The notes under the pieces are model-generated. The model did no database searches, was not told the origin of the DNA, and was given only the letters and a program-made list of their open reading frames with translations. 64,000 nt of DNA, taken from NCBI GenBank assembly GCA_050178135.1, contig JBFXGJ010000001.1, positions 62,001 to 126,000 on the forward strand, in the 5' to 3' direction. Position 1 is the stretch's first letter. The number at the start of each line of letters is the position of its first letter. Origin of the DNA: UBA288 sp050178135. Lineage in GTDB: Archaea > Halobacteriota > Methanomicrobia > Methanomicrobiales > Methanospirillaceae. Of the stretch, positions 1 to 8,258 are shown one piece after another. Both the position numbers and the translations under genes were made by a program.

Positions 1-420
1 TCCCCGCTCTCGACCATCTACATGATCCAGGAGAACCAGGGCTTCGGTCTCAGGATCAACCTGGCGAACTTCACGAGTCGCCTCGTTGCACTTGTTGCAG
101 GTGGTGTCCTCGGTTCTCCCCGTCTCGCGATCCTCTTCTTTGCGCTCGCCGGGATCGGGGTATACGGCTACCTCTGTGTTCGCCTGCTCCTCTTCTCGGG
201 GATTCCGACCCGTCGCACCTTCAGCATCATTGCATCCGCCGTGCTCCAGTTCCTCCCGCTAGGGGCCCTGCTGGTGATTCTCAAGCTGCTTGGGACGCCG
301 GCTCTCATCCATCTCTCGATCGGCCTCGCTGCCTGTATGCTCTACTACGTATACCTTGTCCGTTCGGACAGTCAGTTTCGCGCGGTGCTCGGCGGGCTTG
401 GTATCCCGGGTATGCGATAA
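1..420 (+). CDS. Polysaccharide flippase / oligosaccharide-unit transporter, C-terminal part (5' truncated)
   Basis: The reading frame is open from the first base and ends at a TAA at 418-420, so only about 139 C-terminal residues are seen. They contain the stretch SPLSTIYMIQENQGFGLRIN followed by four strongly hydrophobic segments separated by short basic loops. This is the pattern of the last helices of MATE/Wzx-like polysaccharide export proteins, which flip lipid-linked sugars across the membrane. The family call rests on the topology and on the conserved-looking YMIQE(N)QG region; a different multi-pass transporter is possible. A pyrimidine-rich stretch with a T-run (about 428-446) follows the stop and could end transcription. 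Confidence 0.6.
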   Translation, partial: SPLSTIYMIQENQGFGLRINLANFTSRLVALVAGGVLGSPRLAILFFALAGIGVYGYLCVRLLLFSGIPTRRTFSIIASAVLQFLPLGALLVILKLLGTPALIHLSIGLAACMLYYVYLVRSDSQFRAVLGGLGIPGMR

Positions 421-598
421 ACCCTGTCCTCCTTCCCCTTTTTCATCTCCGGTCCTGTGAGGAAGAGAACTTGTCGAGATTGCGCCCATATATCCAAAAA
501 AATCCGTAGATTCGGCCCTCTCCGAGCGACAACAGATGCAGGGGGGATCGCTCCGGGTCTGAGGACTCGCCTCTCAAGAAAATCGACGAAAAGAATAG

Positions 599-673
599 TA
601 GCGAGGGATGGATTTGAACCATCGGTCTACGGGTTATGAGCCCGTCGGGATCTCCTGACTACCCTACCTCGCT
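599..673 (-). tRNA. Initiator tRNA-Met (CAU)
   Basis: On the minus strand a complete cloverleaf folds: acceptor AGCGAGG pairs with CCTCGCT, the anticodon loop reads CTCATAA (CAU), and the T-arm is GGTTCAAATCC. The first acceptor pair is A1:U72 and the anticodon stem has three consecutive G:C pairs (GGG/CCC) next to the loop. Both are hallmarks of archaeal and eukaryotic initiator tRNA rather than elongator tRNA-Met or tRNA-Ile2. No intron and no encoded CCA are seen. It is a single gene transcribed away from trxA. Confidence 0.93.
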
Positions 674-700
674 CTGGGGATTAACATAATTCGTTCTCCC

Positions 701-710
701 TTTTATTATA
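701..710 (-). promoter_or_regulatory. TATA box for the initiator tRNA gene
   Basis: The minus strand reads TATAATAAAA here, 28-37 nt upstream of the tRNA 5' end, as expected for archaeal TBP binding. This is pattern recognition only. Confidence 0.6.
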
Positions 711-753
711 GATATCTCTTCAGACCATCCTGGATAGGCGACGGCGGCCAGCA

Positions 754-763
754 ACCATAAATA
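754..763 (+). promoter_or_regulatory. TATA box for thioredoxin gene (leaderless)
   Basis: ACCATAAATA lies 24-33 nt before the ATG at 787 and no Shine-Dalgarno sequence precedes that ATG, so transcription probably starts at or next to the start codon. Confidence 0.5.
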
Positions 764-786
764 GTGCCTCCGCGAGCCTCTGGTGC

Positions 787-1188
787 ATGGATGAAGAATT
801 GGCCCGTATCCGCGAGCAGCGTCTCCAGGAACGTGTCGCCGCGCAGAAGAAGACGCACCTGACAGGGGTATTGACGGCAACCCGGGAGAACTTCTCCGCC
901 CTTGTTGCGACCTGGCCGTACCTCGTGATTGACTGCTGGGCTCCCTGGTGTGGACCCTGTCGCCGGGTTAGCCCCGTTGTCGAGGCCCTTGCCGGCGAGT
1001 TCTCCGGGAGGATCGCATTTGCGAAACTGAACACCGACGAGCACCCTCAGGTAGCGGTTCGGTACGGGATATCAGCAATCCCAACCCTTCTCCTGTTCCG
1101 CTCTGGGGCGCTGGTCGGCCAGATCACGGGGGCATACCCGATCGACCCGATACGGCAGGAGATCCTGAGGTCCTTTCAGGTCCAGTAA
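787..1188 (+). CDS. trxA: Thioredoxin family protein
   Basis: This 133-aa protein has the classical active site WAPWCGPC at about residues 55-62, followed by the cis-proline region AIPTLLLF and a final alpha-helix. It would act as a cytoplasmic disulfide reductase, fed by a thioredoxin reductase that is not in this window. An N-terminal extension of about 35 residues (MDEELARIREQRLQERVAAQKK) is charged, helical and absent from minimal thioredoxins. It is found in a group of archaeal and bacterial thioredoxins. The gene is monocistronic and converges on the symporter gene, with only 5 nt between the two stop codons. Confidence 0.9.
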   Translation: MDEELARIREQRLQERVAAQKKTHLTGVLTATRENFSALVATWPYLVIDCWAPWCGPCRRVSPVVEALAGEFSGRIAFAKLNTDEHPQVAVRYGISAIPTLLLFRSGALVGQITGAYPIDPIRQEILRSFQVQ

Positions 1189-1193
1189 AAAAA

Positions 1194-2771
1194 TTATGGG
1201 CCGGTCTCCGCACCGGGGGTCAGCGCACTGCTTGATACCCGGAGCGCCTGGATCCCCACGATCACCAGCGTTGACAGGGGGAGGGCGATAATCAGCGGGT
1301 CGATCGCGGTCCACGGCGCTCCGAGTAGGGTTGGCATCCCGAATAGGGTCTGGGAGAGCCCGATCGGTTTCGCTTCAGCTGCATGGACGAAGACCGTCCA
1401 GATCAACCAGGCAGCCGAGCCGGAAAGGAAACTCATCTTCGCCGCGACCGGGTCGGGGCGCTTTGAGAGGACGGCGACCGCAAAGATCGGCAGAAATGCC
1501 GAGGCACAGAGTCCCATGAACATCGCGGTTGCCCGGGCGATGATCGATTCGGGCATCAGGAACGCGAGTGCGACCGAAGCGACCATCATCACCAGGCAGC
1601 CGGCCTGGTTTCCCCTGACGGAGTGCGAACAGGCCCGTCCTCGGCTCCAGACGTCGCAGATGAGGGCCGAGCCCATCGCGTGGAAGAGAGAGGCCAGTGT
1701 CGACATGGCGGCGGAGAGGAGGGTCAGCATGAAGACCACCACGAAGAGATCGGGCATCGCCTGGTTGATGAAGAGTGGTATTATCGCGTCGACATTGCCT
1801 CCGGCAGCGGCCACAGCGATCTGACCTGATGTCTGCTGGAACCAGACGTTCGTCAGGGCGCCGACGGTAAAAGCTACGCCGGTCATCATCAATAAAAATG
1901 GCCCTCCTACCACCACGGCGCGGTTCAGCGTTCGGTCGTCCCGGGCGCACATGAATCGCACAACGAGCTGGGGTTGGGCGAGGACGCCGATCCCCACCCC
2001 GAGCACGAGGGTCGTGATGAGGGTGAACCAGATCGGCGAGCCGAGCGCGGGCATCGACGTCCATCCGAGATGCCCCTGTTCTGCGAGGGCCTGCGGTACG
2101 AGCGGGGTCATCGCGTCGAGCGCCCGATGAGCTGCTTCGATCCCCCCAAGGTAGACATATGTGAGGACCAGGAGGATTGTCATCCCAATGAGCATGATAA
2201 AGCCCTGGAAGGCGTCGGTATACATCACCGCGATAAGGCCGCCGTACACCACGTAGAGCGCCACGATCGCGGCGAAAGCGAGCAGGGCGGTTGTGTATGG
2301 CACACCGAGAGTGGTTTCGACAAATCGGGCCCCTCCTATCAGGATCGCGGAGGTATAGAGCGGCATTCCGAGGAGGATCACGATCCCGGTTCCGTATTGC
2401 ATGAACGAGGAACGATAGCACTTGCCCATCAGGTCCGGAAACGTAACCGCGCCAAGCCGCTGGCCGATAGTCCGGGTTCTCCGCCCGAACACCACGAAAG
2501 CGATCAAAACTCCAGCCCCGATGTTGAGGACCGTCAACCAGATCAGCCCCATGCCGAGGTTGGCCGCCGCTCCGCCAAATCCAACGATGGCCGACGTCGA
2601 GATGAAGGTCGCTCCATACGAGAGCGCGATGATCACCGGGTGACTGTCCCGTCCCGCGAGCAGGTAGTCTTCTGCCGTCTTCGTACGCCGATACCCGATG
2701 TACCCGAGCAGGACGGTGATGGCGAGATATATTGCCGTTGCGGCTCCGAGGATGATGGCATCAACCGTCAC
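1194..2771 (-). CDS. Sodium:solute symporter (SSS) family protein
   Basis: The product is a membrane protein of about 525 residues with roughly 13 hydrophobic segments. It carries SSS-family marks near the N-terminus: GYRRTKTAEDYLLAGR at about 25-40, then SYGATFISTSAIVGFGG in TM2, and further on QPQLVVRFMCARD. It would couple Na+ influx to uptake of a small organic solute; the substrate cannot be read from the sequence. A GTG at 2771 (reading VTVDAIILG) is preferred as start, because it follows a GGGTGA ribosome site and sits inside the last codons of the upstream 39-aa gene. The longer open frame to 2891 or the ATG at 2804 would only translate the small gene in another frame. The overlap suggests translational coupling. 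Confidence 0.88.
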   Translation of the reverse strand: MTVDAIILGAATAIYLAITVLLGYIGYRRTKTAEDYLLAGRDSHPVIIALSYGATFISTSAIVGFGGAAANLGMGLIWLTVLNIGAGVLIAFVVFGRRTRTIGQRLGAVTFPDLMGKCYRSSFMQYGTGIVILLGMPLYTSAILIGGARFVETTLGVPYTTALLAFAAIVALYVVYGGLIAVMYTDAFQGFIMLIGMTILLVLTYVYLGGIEAAHRALDAMTPLVPQALAEQGHLGWTSMPALGSPIWFTLITTLVLGVGIGVLAQPQLVVRFMCARDDRTLNRAVVVGGPFLLMMTGVAFTVGALTNVWFQQTSGQIAVAAAGGNVDAIIPLFINQAMPDLFVVVFMLTLLSAAMSTLASLFHAMGSALICDVWSRGRACSHSVRGNQAGCLVMMVASVALAFLMPESIIARATAMFMGLCASAFLPIFAVAVLSKRPDPVAAKMSFLSGSAAWLIWTVFVHAAEAKPIGLSQTLFGMPTLLGAPWTAIDPLIIALPLSTLVIVGIQALRVSSSALTPGAETGP

Positions 2772-2880
2772 GCCTGTCACCCGCGTTCCGATTGGCGAGC
2801 CCATACACGATACACGCAAGCGTAAAGCCGATTGCAAGGCCGTAGCCGAGCACGATCTGGATGTCATTGATTCCAAACAT
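2761..2880 (-). CDS. Symporter small accessory protein (39 aa)
   Basis: A 39-codon gene starts at ATG 2880 and ends at TGA 2761-2763. It begins MFGINDIQIVLGYGLAIGF and continues as one hydrophobic helix ending YGLANRN, with a charged tail DRRDG. Small single-helix proteins of this type directly precede SSS symporter genes in many methanogens and are annotated as symporter small accessory proteins. It overlaps the symporter start by 11 nt. Presumably it inserts in the membrane beside the transporter and aids folding or activity; that role is inference. Confidence 0.82.
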   Translation of the reverse strand: MFGINDIQIVLGYGLAIGFTLACIVYGLANRNAGDRRDG

Positions 2881-3127
2881 GAACTGATCACCGGTTGCGG
2901 TGGAGAAGGATACCTGGAGGTGGCGAGTGGAACGATACGGGGGGAAGCTGCAGGCCTGCGGCTCCCCTACCTAAACGTAAAGAAGATGAAAGTGATGGTT
3001 GATGCCTGGTTGAAGAGCTGCCTTCCGCGCACCATCCCAGTACCCTGTCCTGAATTTCTGTCGCTCGAGATGATAAAGATTTTTTATTGACTTCGGAAAG
3101 CCTGTCTGGTGCCTTACTCAAGGGGGC

Positions 3128-5467
3128 ATGGATGGAGAGGGGACCGCGTTCGGCGGCACAGTCTCATCATGGATCGATGCCAAATCACTCCTGATGCCCG
3201 GCGCCTACGACCACCTCCACGGCACCCTTCAGGTCACCCTCCTCCAGCGACTCGGGTGGCAATCCCTGCGCCCCCTGCAGGAAGAGACTTTCTCCGCTGC
3301 ATCCAGCGGGGCCGACCTGCTCGTAATTGCCCCCACTGCCGGCGGTAAGACTGAGGCGGCACTGCTTCCTGTTGTCGACCGGGCGCTCAAAGACGGCGCC
3401 CGCGGGGTCTTCTGCATCTATCTCTCCCCTCTCAAGGCGCTCATCAACGATCAACTCGACCGGGTCTGGGGGCTCTGCGCACCGGGTCGACTCACTGCGG
3501 CGGCGTTTCACGGTGACATTCCTCCCTCGGAACGACGCCATGACCCCGATGACGAGCCGCACGTCCTTCTCATCACCCCTGAGTCCCTTGAGGTGCTCCT
3601 CCATGACCCGAACGCATCTGTTCGCTTCGGACCGCTGCGATACGTGGTGATCGACGAGGTTCATGCCTTCGTGGGAACCGACCGTGGCGTCCAGGTCCGT
3701 GCTCTCCTCGACCGGCTCGACCGCGTCGCCGAGAGGGACGTTCAGCGGATTGGCCTCTCCGCGACTGTCGGTAACCCCGAGGACGTCCTGGATTGGCTCT
3801 CAGGGCCGGGACGACGGCGTCGTCTTGTCCGGATACCGTCTCCTCCGGCCCCGCGCCAGTTTTCGTTCTGTGTCGATCCCGGGGAAGCCGGGAGGGCCGA
3901 TGCCCTTGTCCGGCTGGTGCGGGGCCGGCGTGCCCTCGTCTTTGCCCGCTCCCGCGGCGAGGTCGAACGTCTTTCGAACCTCCTTGATGGCCGGCTTCCC
4001 GGACTGTACTGTCACCACTCGTCGGTCTCACCGGCGACTCGCGAGGTTGCAGAGACCGCCGCGAAGTCCGGTGACCCCTTCTGCATCGTCTGTACGTCGA
4101 CCCTGGAACTGGGGATCGATATCGGGGACCTCGACCTGGTGGTCCAGAGCGGGCCTCCAGCCTCCATCGCATCGTTTCTCCAGCGTCTCGGGAGGACGGG
4201 GAGGCGTGACCGTCCGGCCCGATTCGCCTTTCTCCTGTCGCGCCCCTGCGAGCTGGTGCTCGCCCTCGGGGCGGTCGAGGCGGCTTCGCGGGGAGAGGCG
4301 GAGCCGATCCAGCCAGCGAAACGGCCGTACCACGTCCTCGCCCAACAGCTCCTGCTCCACCTCCTCCGAGCCCGCCGGACCCGGCTCTCCGTTCTCACGG
4401 ACCTGGTCGGTTCGCTCGGCCCCTTCCGGGAGATACCGCCGGAGGAGGTTGCCCAGGTCGCCGATCACCTGCTTGACGAGGGGTTCATCGTTGCCGACGG
4501 CGACCTCGTGATGGTCGGACCGGCGACAGAGACGGTCTTCTCCGGCGCCCATCGACAGGAACTCTTCTCTGTCCTCCGTGGGGGCCGGGACTACCGTGCG
4601 GTCACACCCGACGGTGAAGAGGTCGGTCGCCTCGATGCCCGGTTCGCCCGGTCGGAGGGCGAGGGCGCCTTTTCTCTGGGTGGGCGGGGCTGGTCGGTGA
4701 TCGGACGCGACGACGCTCACGGTCTTCTGATCGTCGAGCCTGGAATGGCGTTTCAGCGGAAGGCCTTCTGGTCGGGGGAGAAGGGAGGTGCAAGTCCGCT
4801 CGTCGCTGCCGGAGCCCTTCGCATCCTCTCCAGCAGGTCGTCCGGCCTGCCGCTCGACGACGTGACCAGCGCTGTCCTCGAGGAGGCGTTCGAAGCGGTT
4901 CCTGGAGAGGTTCACTCATCGGGCATAACCATCCTCGAGTCTCCGGACGGCACGACGGTCCGGGTGGTCGTCCTGACCCCGTTCGGGGCGGCTGGAAATC
5001 GTGTGGTGGCGTCTTTTATGCACTCATACCTCGGTCCGCGGTCCACGATCCGTCCGACGGACTTTGGCCTTATCATCCGAAAAGTTGGCAAGGCTGGAGT
5101 GGCCGGATCGCGGGTCTTCGCGGCGCTCGAGGCGATGCGTTCCGCTCATCCCGGGGAGATCGCCCGGACCCTCCCTCCTGTCCCTGCCTCGAGCAGGGCG
5201 TTTGGGCCGCTTGTGCCGCCCGAACTCTTCGACCGGATGATCGCAGAGGACCAGTATCATCTCCCGGCTCTTCTCGCCTCATTCGCCCGGTCCCGGATTG
5301 TCTGGGACCCCCTCGAGGATGATAGCACTCTCCACGATTGCGGCCATTCCGAGAAGGAACTGATCACCCGGGAGGACGATCTGCGTACACGGGTTCGAAA
5401 GTCCCAGGCTTGCCGCGACAAGGGTGAAGAGGCCGAGAAGCCCGACGAGGGTACCGAGGCACGGTAA
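3128..5467 (+). CDS. Lhr-like DEAD/DEAH-box superfamily 2 helicase
   Basis: A 779-aa SF2 helicase. The Q-motif/Walker A region is LRPLQEETF...APTAGGKTEA (residues about 47-75), motif Ia is YLSPLKALIND, motif II is DEVH, motif III is SATVGNPEDV, and motif VI is QRLGRTGRRDRPARF. These are typical of the Lhr subgroup, which unwinds DNA and RNA-DNA hybrids in repair and replication restart. The C-terminal half has an Lhr-like winged-helix and beta-sheet region. The reading frame continues past the expected end (PELFDRMIAEDQYHLPALLASFA) for about 60 charged residues that lie antisense to the next gene. ATG 3128 was kept as start; M22 at 3194 is an alternative. Confidence 0.87.
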   Translation: MDGEGTAFGGTVSSWIDAKSLLMPGAYDHLHGTLQVTLLQRLGWQSLRPLQEETFSAASSGADLLVIAPTAGGKTEAALLPVVDRALKDGARGVFCIYLSPLKALINDQLDRVWGLCAPGRLTAAAFHGDIPPSERRHDPDDEPHVLLITPESLEVLLHDPNASVRFGPLRYVVIDEVHAFVGTDRGVQVRALLDRLDRVAERDVQRIGLSATVGNPEDVLDWLSGPGRRRRLVRIPSPPAPRQFSFCVDPGEAGRADALVRLVRGRRALVFARSRGEVERLSNLLDGRLPGLYCHHSSVSPATREVAETAAKSGDPFCIVCTSTLELGIDIGDLDLVVQSGPPASIASFLQRLGRTGRRDRPARFAFLLSRPCELVLALGAVEAASRGEAEPIQPAKRPYHVLAQQLLLHLLRARRTRLSVLTDLVGSLGPFREIPPEEVAQVADHLLDEGFIVADGDLVMVGPATETVFSGAHRQELFSVLRGGRDYRAVTPDGEEVGRLDARFARSEGEGAFSLGGRGWSVIGRDDAHGLLIVEPGMAFQRKAFWSGEKGGASPLVAAGALRILSSRSSGLPLDDVTSAVLEEAFEAVPGEVHSSGITILESPDGTTVRVVVLTPFGAAGNRVVASFMHSYLGPRSTIRPTDFGLIIRKVGKAGVAGSRVFAALEAMRSAHPGEIARTLPPVPASSRAFGPLVPPELFDRMIAEDQYHLPALLASFARSRIVWDPLEDDSTLHDCGHSEKELITREDDLRTRVRKSQACRDKGEEAEKPDEGTEAR

Positions 5468-5977
5468 GAGGCAGCCAGCAGCGGGTCGGAGGTCCGCAAG
5501 GGACGCTACCCTGGGGCGATAAATGACCAGGGTCAGGGCGAGGAGCGTGACACCGAAAAGCCACTCAGCCGGCGAAGAGAGCTCGGCAATAATCCCATGC
5601 AGGAAATAATCCGGATACTCCCCTGAGGTGAACGGCCCGAGGAGCGGATAGAACCAAGCCGCGGGATCGCGCCACATCGCGTCCAGCAGCTGATGCGATA
5701 GGACGCCCAGCGCCAGGACAGGCCCCAGGAACGGGTGCCTCTGGCGGAAGAGCAGCATGCCGATCACGAAGACGGCGAAGAAAAACCCGAGCGAGTGCGA
5801 TAGGATCCTCCCGTTGTCGAGCGTGCCGCCGAGCAGGAGGTGTCCGATCGGTTTATCGATCAGGTCGGGCAGGATTGCACCGATCATGCCTGCGGACAGG
5901 AGCGGTCGTACCGCACCCGCCCGGCCCCAGAGCAGGCCGATCGCAGCTCCCGCCATGATGTGGCAGAAGACGAGCAT
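5279..5977 (-). CDS. DUF457/YdjM-type membrane-bound metal-dependent hydrolase
   Basis: A 232-aa integral membrane protein. The N-terminus reads MLVFCHIMAGAAIG and then AILPDLIDKPIGH, followed by RILSHSLG: the His/Asp pattern (HxxxG, PDxxD, SHS) of the LexA-regulated YdjM/DUF457 family of putative membrane hydrolases. At least five hydrophobic segments follow. The catalytic function of the family is not established. The 3' 189 bp overlap the 3' end of the convergent helicase gene. The hydrophobic C-terminal segment (GTLVGLLGLFTLVAASLGL) lies within the overlap, so this frame is probably the real one there. Confidence 0.72.
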   Translation of the reverse strand: MLVFCHIMAGAAIGLLWGRAGAVRPLLSAGMIGAILPDLIDKPIGHLLLGGTLDNGRILSHSLGFFFAVFVIGMLLFRQRHPFLGPVLALGVLSHQLLDAMWRDPAAWFYPLLGPFTSGEYPDYFLHGIIAELSSPAEWLFGVTLLALTLVIYRPRVASLADLRPAAGCLLPCLGTLVGLLGLFTLVAASLGLSNPCTQIVLPGDQFLLGMAAIVESAIILEGVPDNPGPGE

Positions 5978-5986
5978 CGGCCTCTT

Positions 5987-7156
5987 TCAGGTGTAGGCGT
6001 CGATCAGGTGACAATACACCGACACGGCCTCCTCGAGAGCACGGATGGGGACCCGTTCATCGAGGCCATGAATGCAGCTGAGATCCCCTGGACCGTACTC
6101 GACGGTCGGGAACCCAACGAGGCGAAGGGCTCGTGCATCCGAAGCCGCCCACTGAACGATCGGAACCGCAGGCCTGCCCCGTACCGACTCGATGGCGGCG
6201 CAGATCTTCTCGACGATCCGTTCTTTGGGGTCGGTAAAACTCGGGCCAGAACTGCTCATGCACTCCACGGTGGCTCGGGGGGCGTGGGTCTGGAGGTCTG
6301 CCATGAGCCGCCTTGGATCACACCCCCAGGGGAGACGAAGGTCGAGCTCGAGTTCGCACCTCTCCGCCACGATGTTTGCCTTCTCGCCTCCTTCGATCCT
6401 CCCGGGGTTGTACGAGAGCCGGCGGAGGATTGGACCCGAACCGGGGACGGCGAGGACCTCCTCGAGGACGCGCTCAGAATCTGCGATCACCGGTTCGAGA
6501 CGGGGTCCCGGGTCGAACTCGTGGTCGTGAAGTTTCTGGACGCGCTCGATCAGGTCGACCGCCTCCATGATGGCGGAGACCCCCCTCGCGGGATAGAGGG
6601 AGGCGTGACCGGGTTCCCCGGAGAACAAGAACCGTGCACGGACCAGTCCCTTCTGGCCCAGGCAGGGTGATCCCTCTGGGGTTGGCTCAGCGATGAGGCA
6701 ATCGCACGGGCTGATCAGTGCGTTCTGGATCAGGTGCTGGATACCCCCTCCCCCGGTCTCCTCGTCCGCGACGAATGCAACTCCGATCCGCTCGAGGTCG
6801 TTACCACGGTCCACTGCAGCGGCACATGCGGCGATGATCGCCGCGCACCCGCCTTTCATATCGGTCGCGCCGCGCCCCCAGACAAACCCGTCCCTGATAT
6901 CGCCTCCATTCGGGTCGCACGACCAGTTCCTCCCATCGGCCGGCACGACGTCGAGATGGCCGCAGAGGAGGAGTGCGGCTCCTCTGCCGTGTGCGACCAC
7001 GTTCGCCCTTCCGGGGATCTCCATCGAGACCTGAGGGTCGAGTCCGATCGCCTCGAGCTGTTCCCGGACGAACTCAGCGCAGTCGCTGGTATCCCCGGGA
7101 GGATTCTCTGTGCGGATCGAGACCAGCTGGGAGGTCAGACGCGCGACATCGATCAT
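5987..7156 (-). CDS. M20 family metallopeptidase (ArgE/DapE-type deacylase)
   Basis: The 389-aa protein has the full set of di-zinc M20 residues: CGHLDVVPADG (metal His and catalytic Asp, about 65-75), GRGATDMKGG (bridging Asp), VADEETGG (catalytic Glu and metal Glu), AEPTPEG (metal Glu) and LSCIHGLDERVP (last metal His). These enzymes hydrolyse N-acyl amino acids such as N-acetylornithine or N-succinyl-diaminopimelate. The sequence does not decide between ArgE, DapE and a broad aminoacylase. It overlaps the preceding gene by ATGA (7153-7156), so the two are probably co-translated. Confidence 0.88.
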   Translation of the reverse strand: MIDVARLTSQLVSIRTENPPGDTSDCAEFVREQLEAIGLDPQVSMEIPGRANVVAHGRGAALLLCGHLDVVPADGRNWSCDPNGGDIRDGFVWGRGATDMKGGCAAIIAACAAAVDRGNDLERIGVAFVADEETGGGGIQHLIQNALISPCDCLIAEPTPEGSPCLGQKGLVRARFLFSGEPGHASLYPARGVSAIMEAVDLIERVQKLHDHEFDPGPRLEPVIADSERVLEEVLAVPGSGPILRRLSYNPGRIEGGEKANIVAERCELELDLRLPWGCDPRRLMADLQTHAPRATVECMSSSGPSFTDPKERIVEKICAAIESVRGRPAVPIVQWAASDARALRLVGFPTVEYGPGDLSCIHGLDERVPIRALEEAVSVYCHLIDAYT

Positions 7157-7737
7157 GCGGAACGGCCAGCCCTGAACTCTTCAAAGAGCCTTGAGAGGGA
7201 CCCCTCGTCGGTGTATAGAGACTTCAGGAACTCGTTGTTGAAGAGTTCGTCGATTGCCATCGTGAAGAACCCCATCGGCAGAGGGCTCCTGCTGTCCGGG
7301 TCGAGGACCAGGCGGAACGAACGATAATTTGCGGGATTCTCTCGGTCGTATACTGCCCGCCAGACGGTTGGGAGTCGCTCGAACCGCGCGGAGTCTCTCT
7401 CTTTCAGCCAGTTCACAAACTCCCCAAAGAGTATACGATCCCCCTTCTTCTCTTCGTCTATTCTCCACCTCAGATATTCCATCGCCATGATGTTCTTCGG
7501 GGAGGCGTAGTTGTACGAAAGGAGCCCGAGCGTGTAGTCCAGGTGTGCGATCGCATCGATGAAGTAGAACTTCAGAACCGGGTGAAAGAGCGATGTGTCG
7601 TGGAGCATAAGAGACTTCTCATACAGCCCGAGCAGGGCCCGGAGATACTCATTACTTTCTCTCATCAGGACAACGTGGGGGAAAAGATTGGAAATATCTT
7701 CTCGTGTGGGCAGCATGCCATCGAACGAATCGTCCAC
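7153..7737 (-). CDS. Conserved hypothetical protein, first gene of the M20 operon
   Basis: This 194-aa protein is rich in charged and aromatic residues and has no signal peptide or membrane span, so it is likely cytoplasmic and largely helical (for example LRALLGLYEKSLMLHDTSLFH, RWRIDEEKKGDRILFGEFV). I do not recognise the family. Codon use matches its neighbours, and the 4-nt ATGA overlap with the deacylase gene supports a real, co-expressed gene. Its job may be linked to the deacylase, for example as a partner or in the same amino-acid pathway, but nothing in the sequence proves this. Confidence 0.7.
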   Translation of the reverse strand: MDDSFDGMLPTREDISNLFPHVVLMRESNEYLRALLGLYEKSLMLHDTSLFHPVLKFYFIDAIAHLDYTLGLLSYNYASPKNIMAMEYLRWRIDEEKKGDRILFGEFVNWLKERDSARFERLPTVWRAVYDRENPANYRSFRLVLDPDSRSPLPMGFFTMAIDELFNNEFLKSLYTDEGSLSRLFEEFRAGRSA

Positions 7738-7807
7738 CTGCGATTGCGGCCGGATTTTGCCCCGACGGCGGAGGCTCCAGCACGGGTATCAGTGAGAAAT
7801 AGGGGAG

Positions 7808-7881
7808 TGGGCTCGCGGAGATTCGAACTCCGGACCTCCGCCGTGTGAAGGCGACGTCATAACCAGCTAGACCACAAGCCC
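7808..7881 (-). tRNA. tRNA-Val (CAC)
   Basis: Minus-strand cloverleaf: acceptor GGGCTTG pairs with CGAGCCC (one G-U), the anticodon stem is TCGCC/GGCGG, the loop TTCACAC gives anticodon CAC, and the T-arm is GGAGTTCGAATCTCC. The discriminator is A. It follows tRNA-Gly by only 2 nt, so both are cut from one transcript. Confidence 0.92.
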
Positions 7882-7883
7882 GA

Positions 7884-7954
7884 TGCATCGACCGGGAATT
7901 GAACCCGGGCTATTGGCTTGGAAGGCCAAAGTCATGCCACTAGACCATCGATGC
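7884..7954 (-). tRNA. tRNA-Gly (UCC)
   Basis: Minus-strand cloverleaf: acceptor GCATCGA pairs with TCGATGC, the anticodon stem is TTGGC/GCCAA, the loop CTTCCAA gives anticodon UCC, and the T-arm is CCGGGTTCAATTCCCGG. It is 71 nt long without an encoded CCA, and is the first gene of the tandem tRNA transcript. Confidence 0.92.
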
Positions 7955-7984
7955 GAACTGCCTTAATCGGTTCACACTCCGGTC

Positions 7985-7995
7985 TATTATAATTT
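7985..7995 (-). promoter_or_regulatory. TATA box for the tRNA-Gly/tRNA-Val transcript
   Basis: The minus strand reads AAATTATAATA, 31-41 nt upstream of the tRNA-Gly 5' end. It is the only strongly AT-rich block in the area. Confidence 0.5.
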
Positions 7996-8258
7996 CTCGT
8001 CACCGCATTTGAGTATTTCTATCCAGTGTTTGCAACGGCCCCTCTCGCTGTCGGGAAGGTGGGGACCGTCATCTCGCTCTGTGGGACACGCTCTGTATGC
8101 GATGATGCTGGGCGTTCGCTCCTCTGCCCCGCTCTGTCCTGCACTGTGACTGGATGAGGGCACGTCGTTCTCTCGCACACGTGAGACGGCAGGGATGCAA
8201 TGAACACGCGAGAAAAGAACGCCGGAGATAAGGTGTGAGGGGGAGCAATTCTCCTGGA
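7996..8258. other. Gene-poor spacer between the tRNA pair and htpX
   Basis: Short open frames here lack ribosome sites and family features. With the TATA box before it, the gap between tRNA-Gly and the htpX stop is 304 nt. I see no gene, repeat or recognisable RNA in it. Confidence 0.5.

Noticed and set aside
1974..2825. 283-codon plus-strand frame opposite the symporter
   Set aside because: The His/Glu/Arg-rich, repeat-like translation is typical for antisense of a membrane protein gene; no start signal.
7808..7954. tRNA pair as an integration site
   Set aside because: Both tRNAs are intact and no repeated 3' tRNA fragment or integrase lies near them; the integrases are more than 54 kb away.
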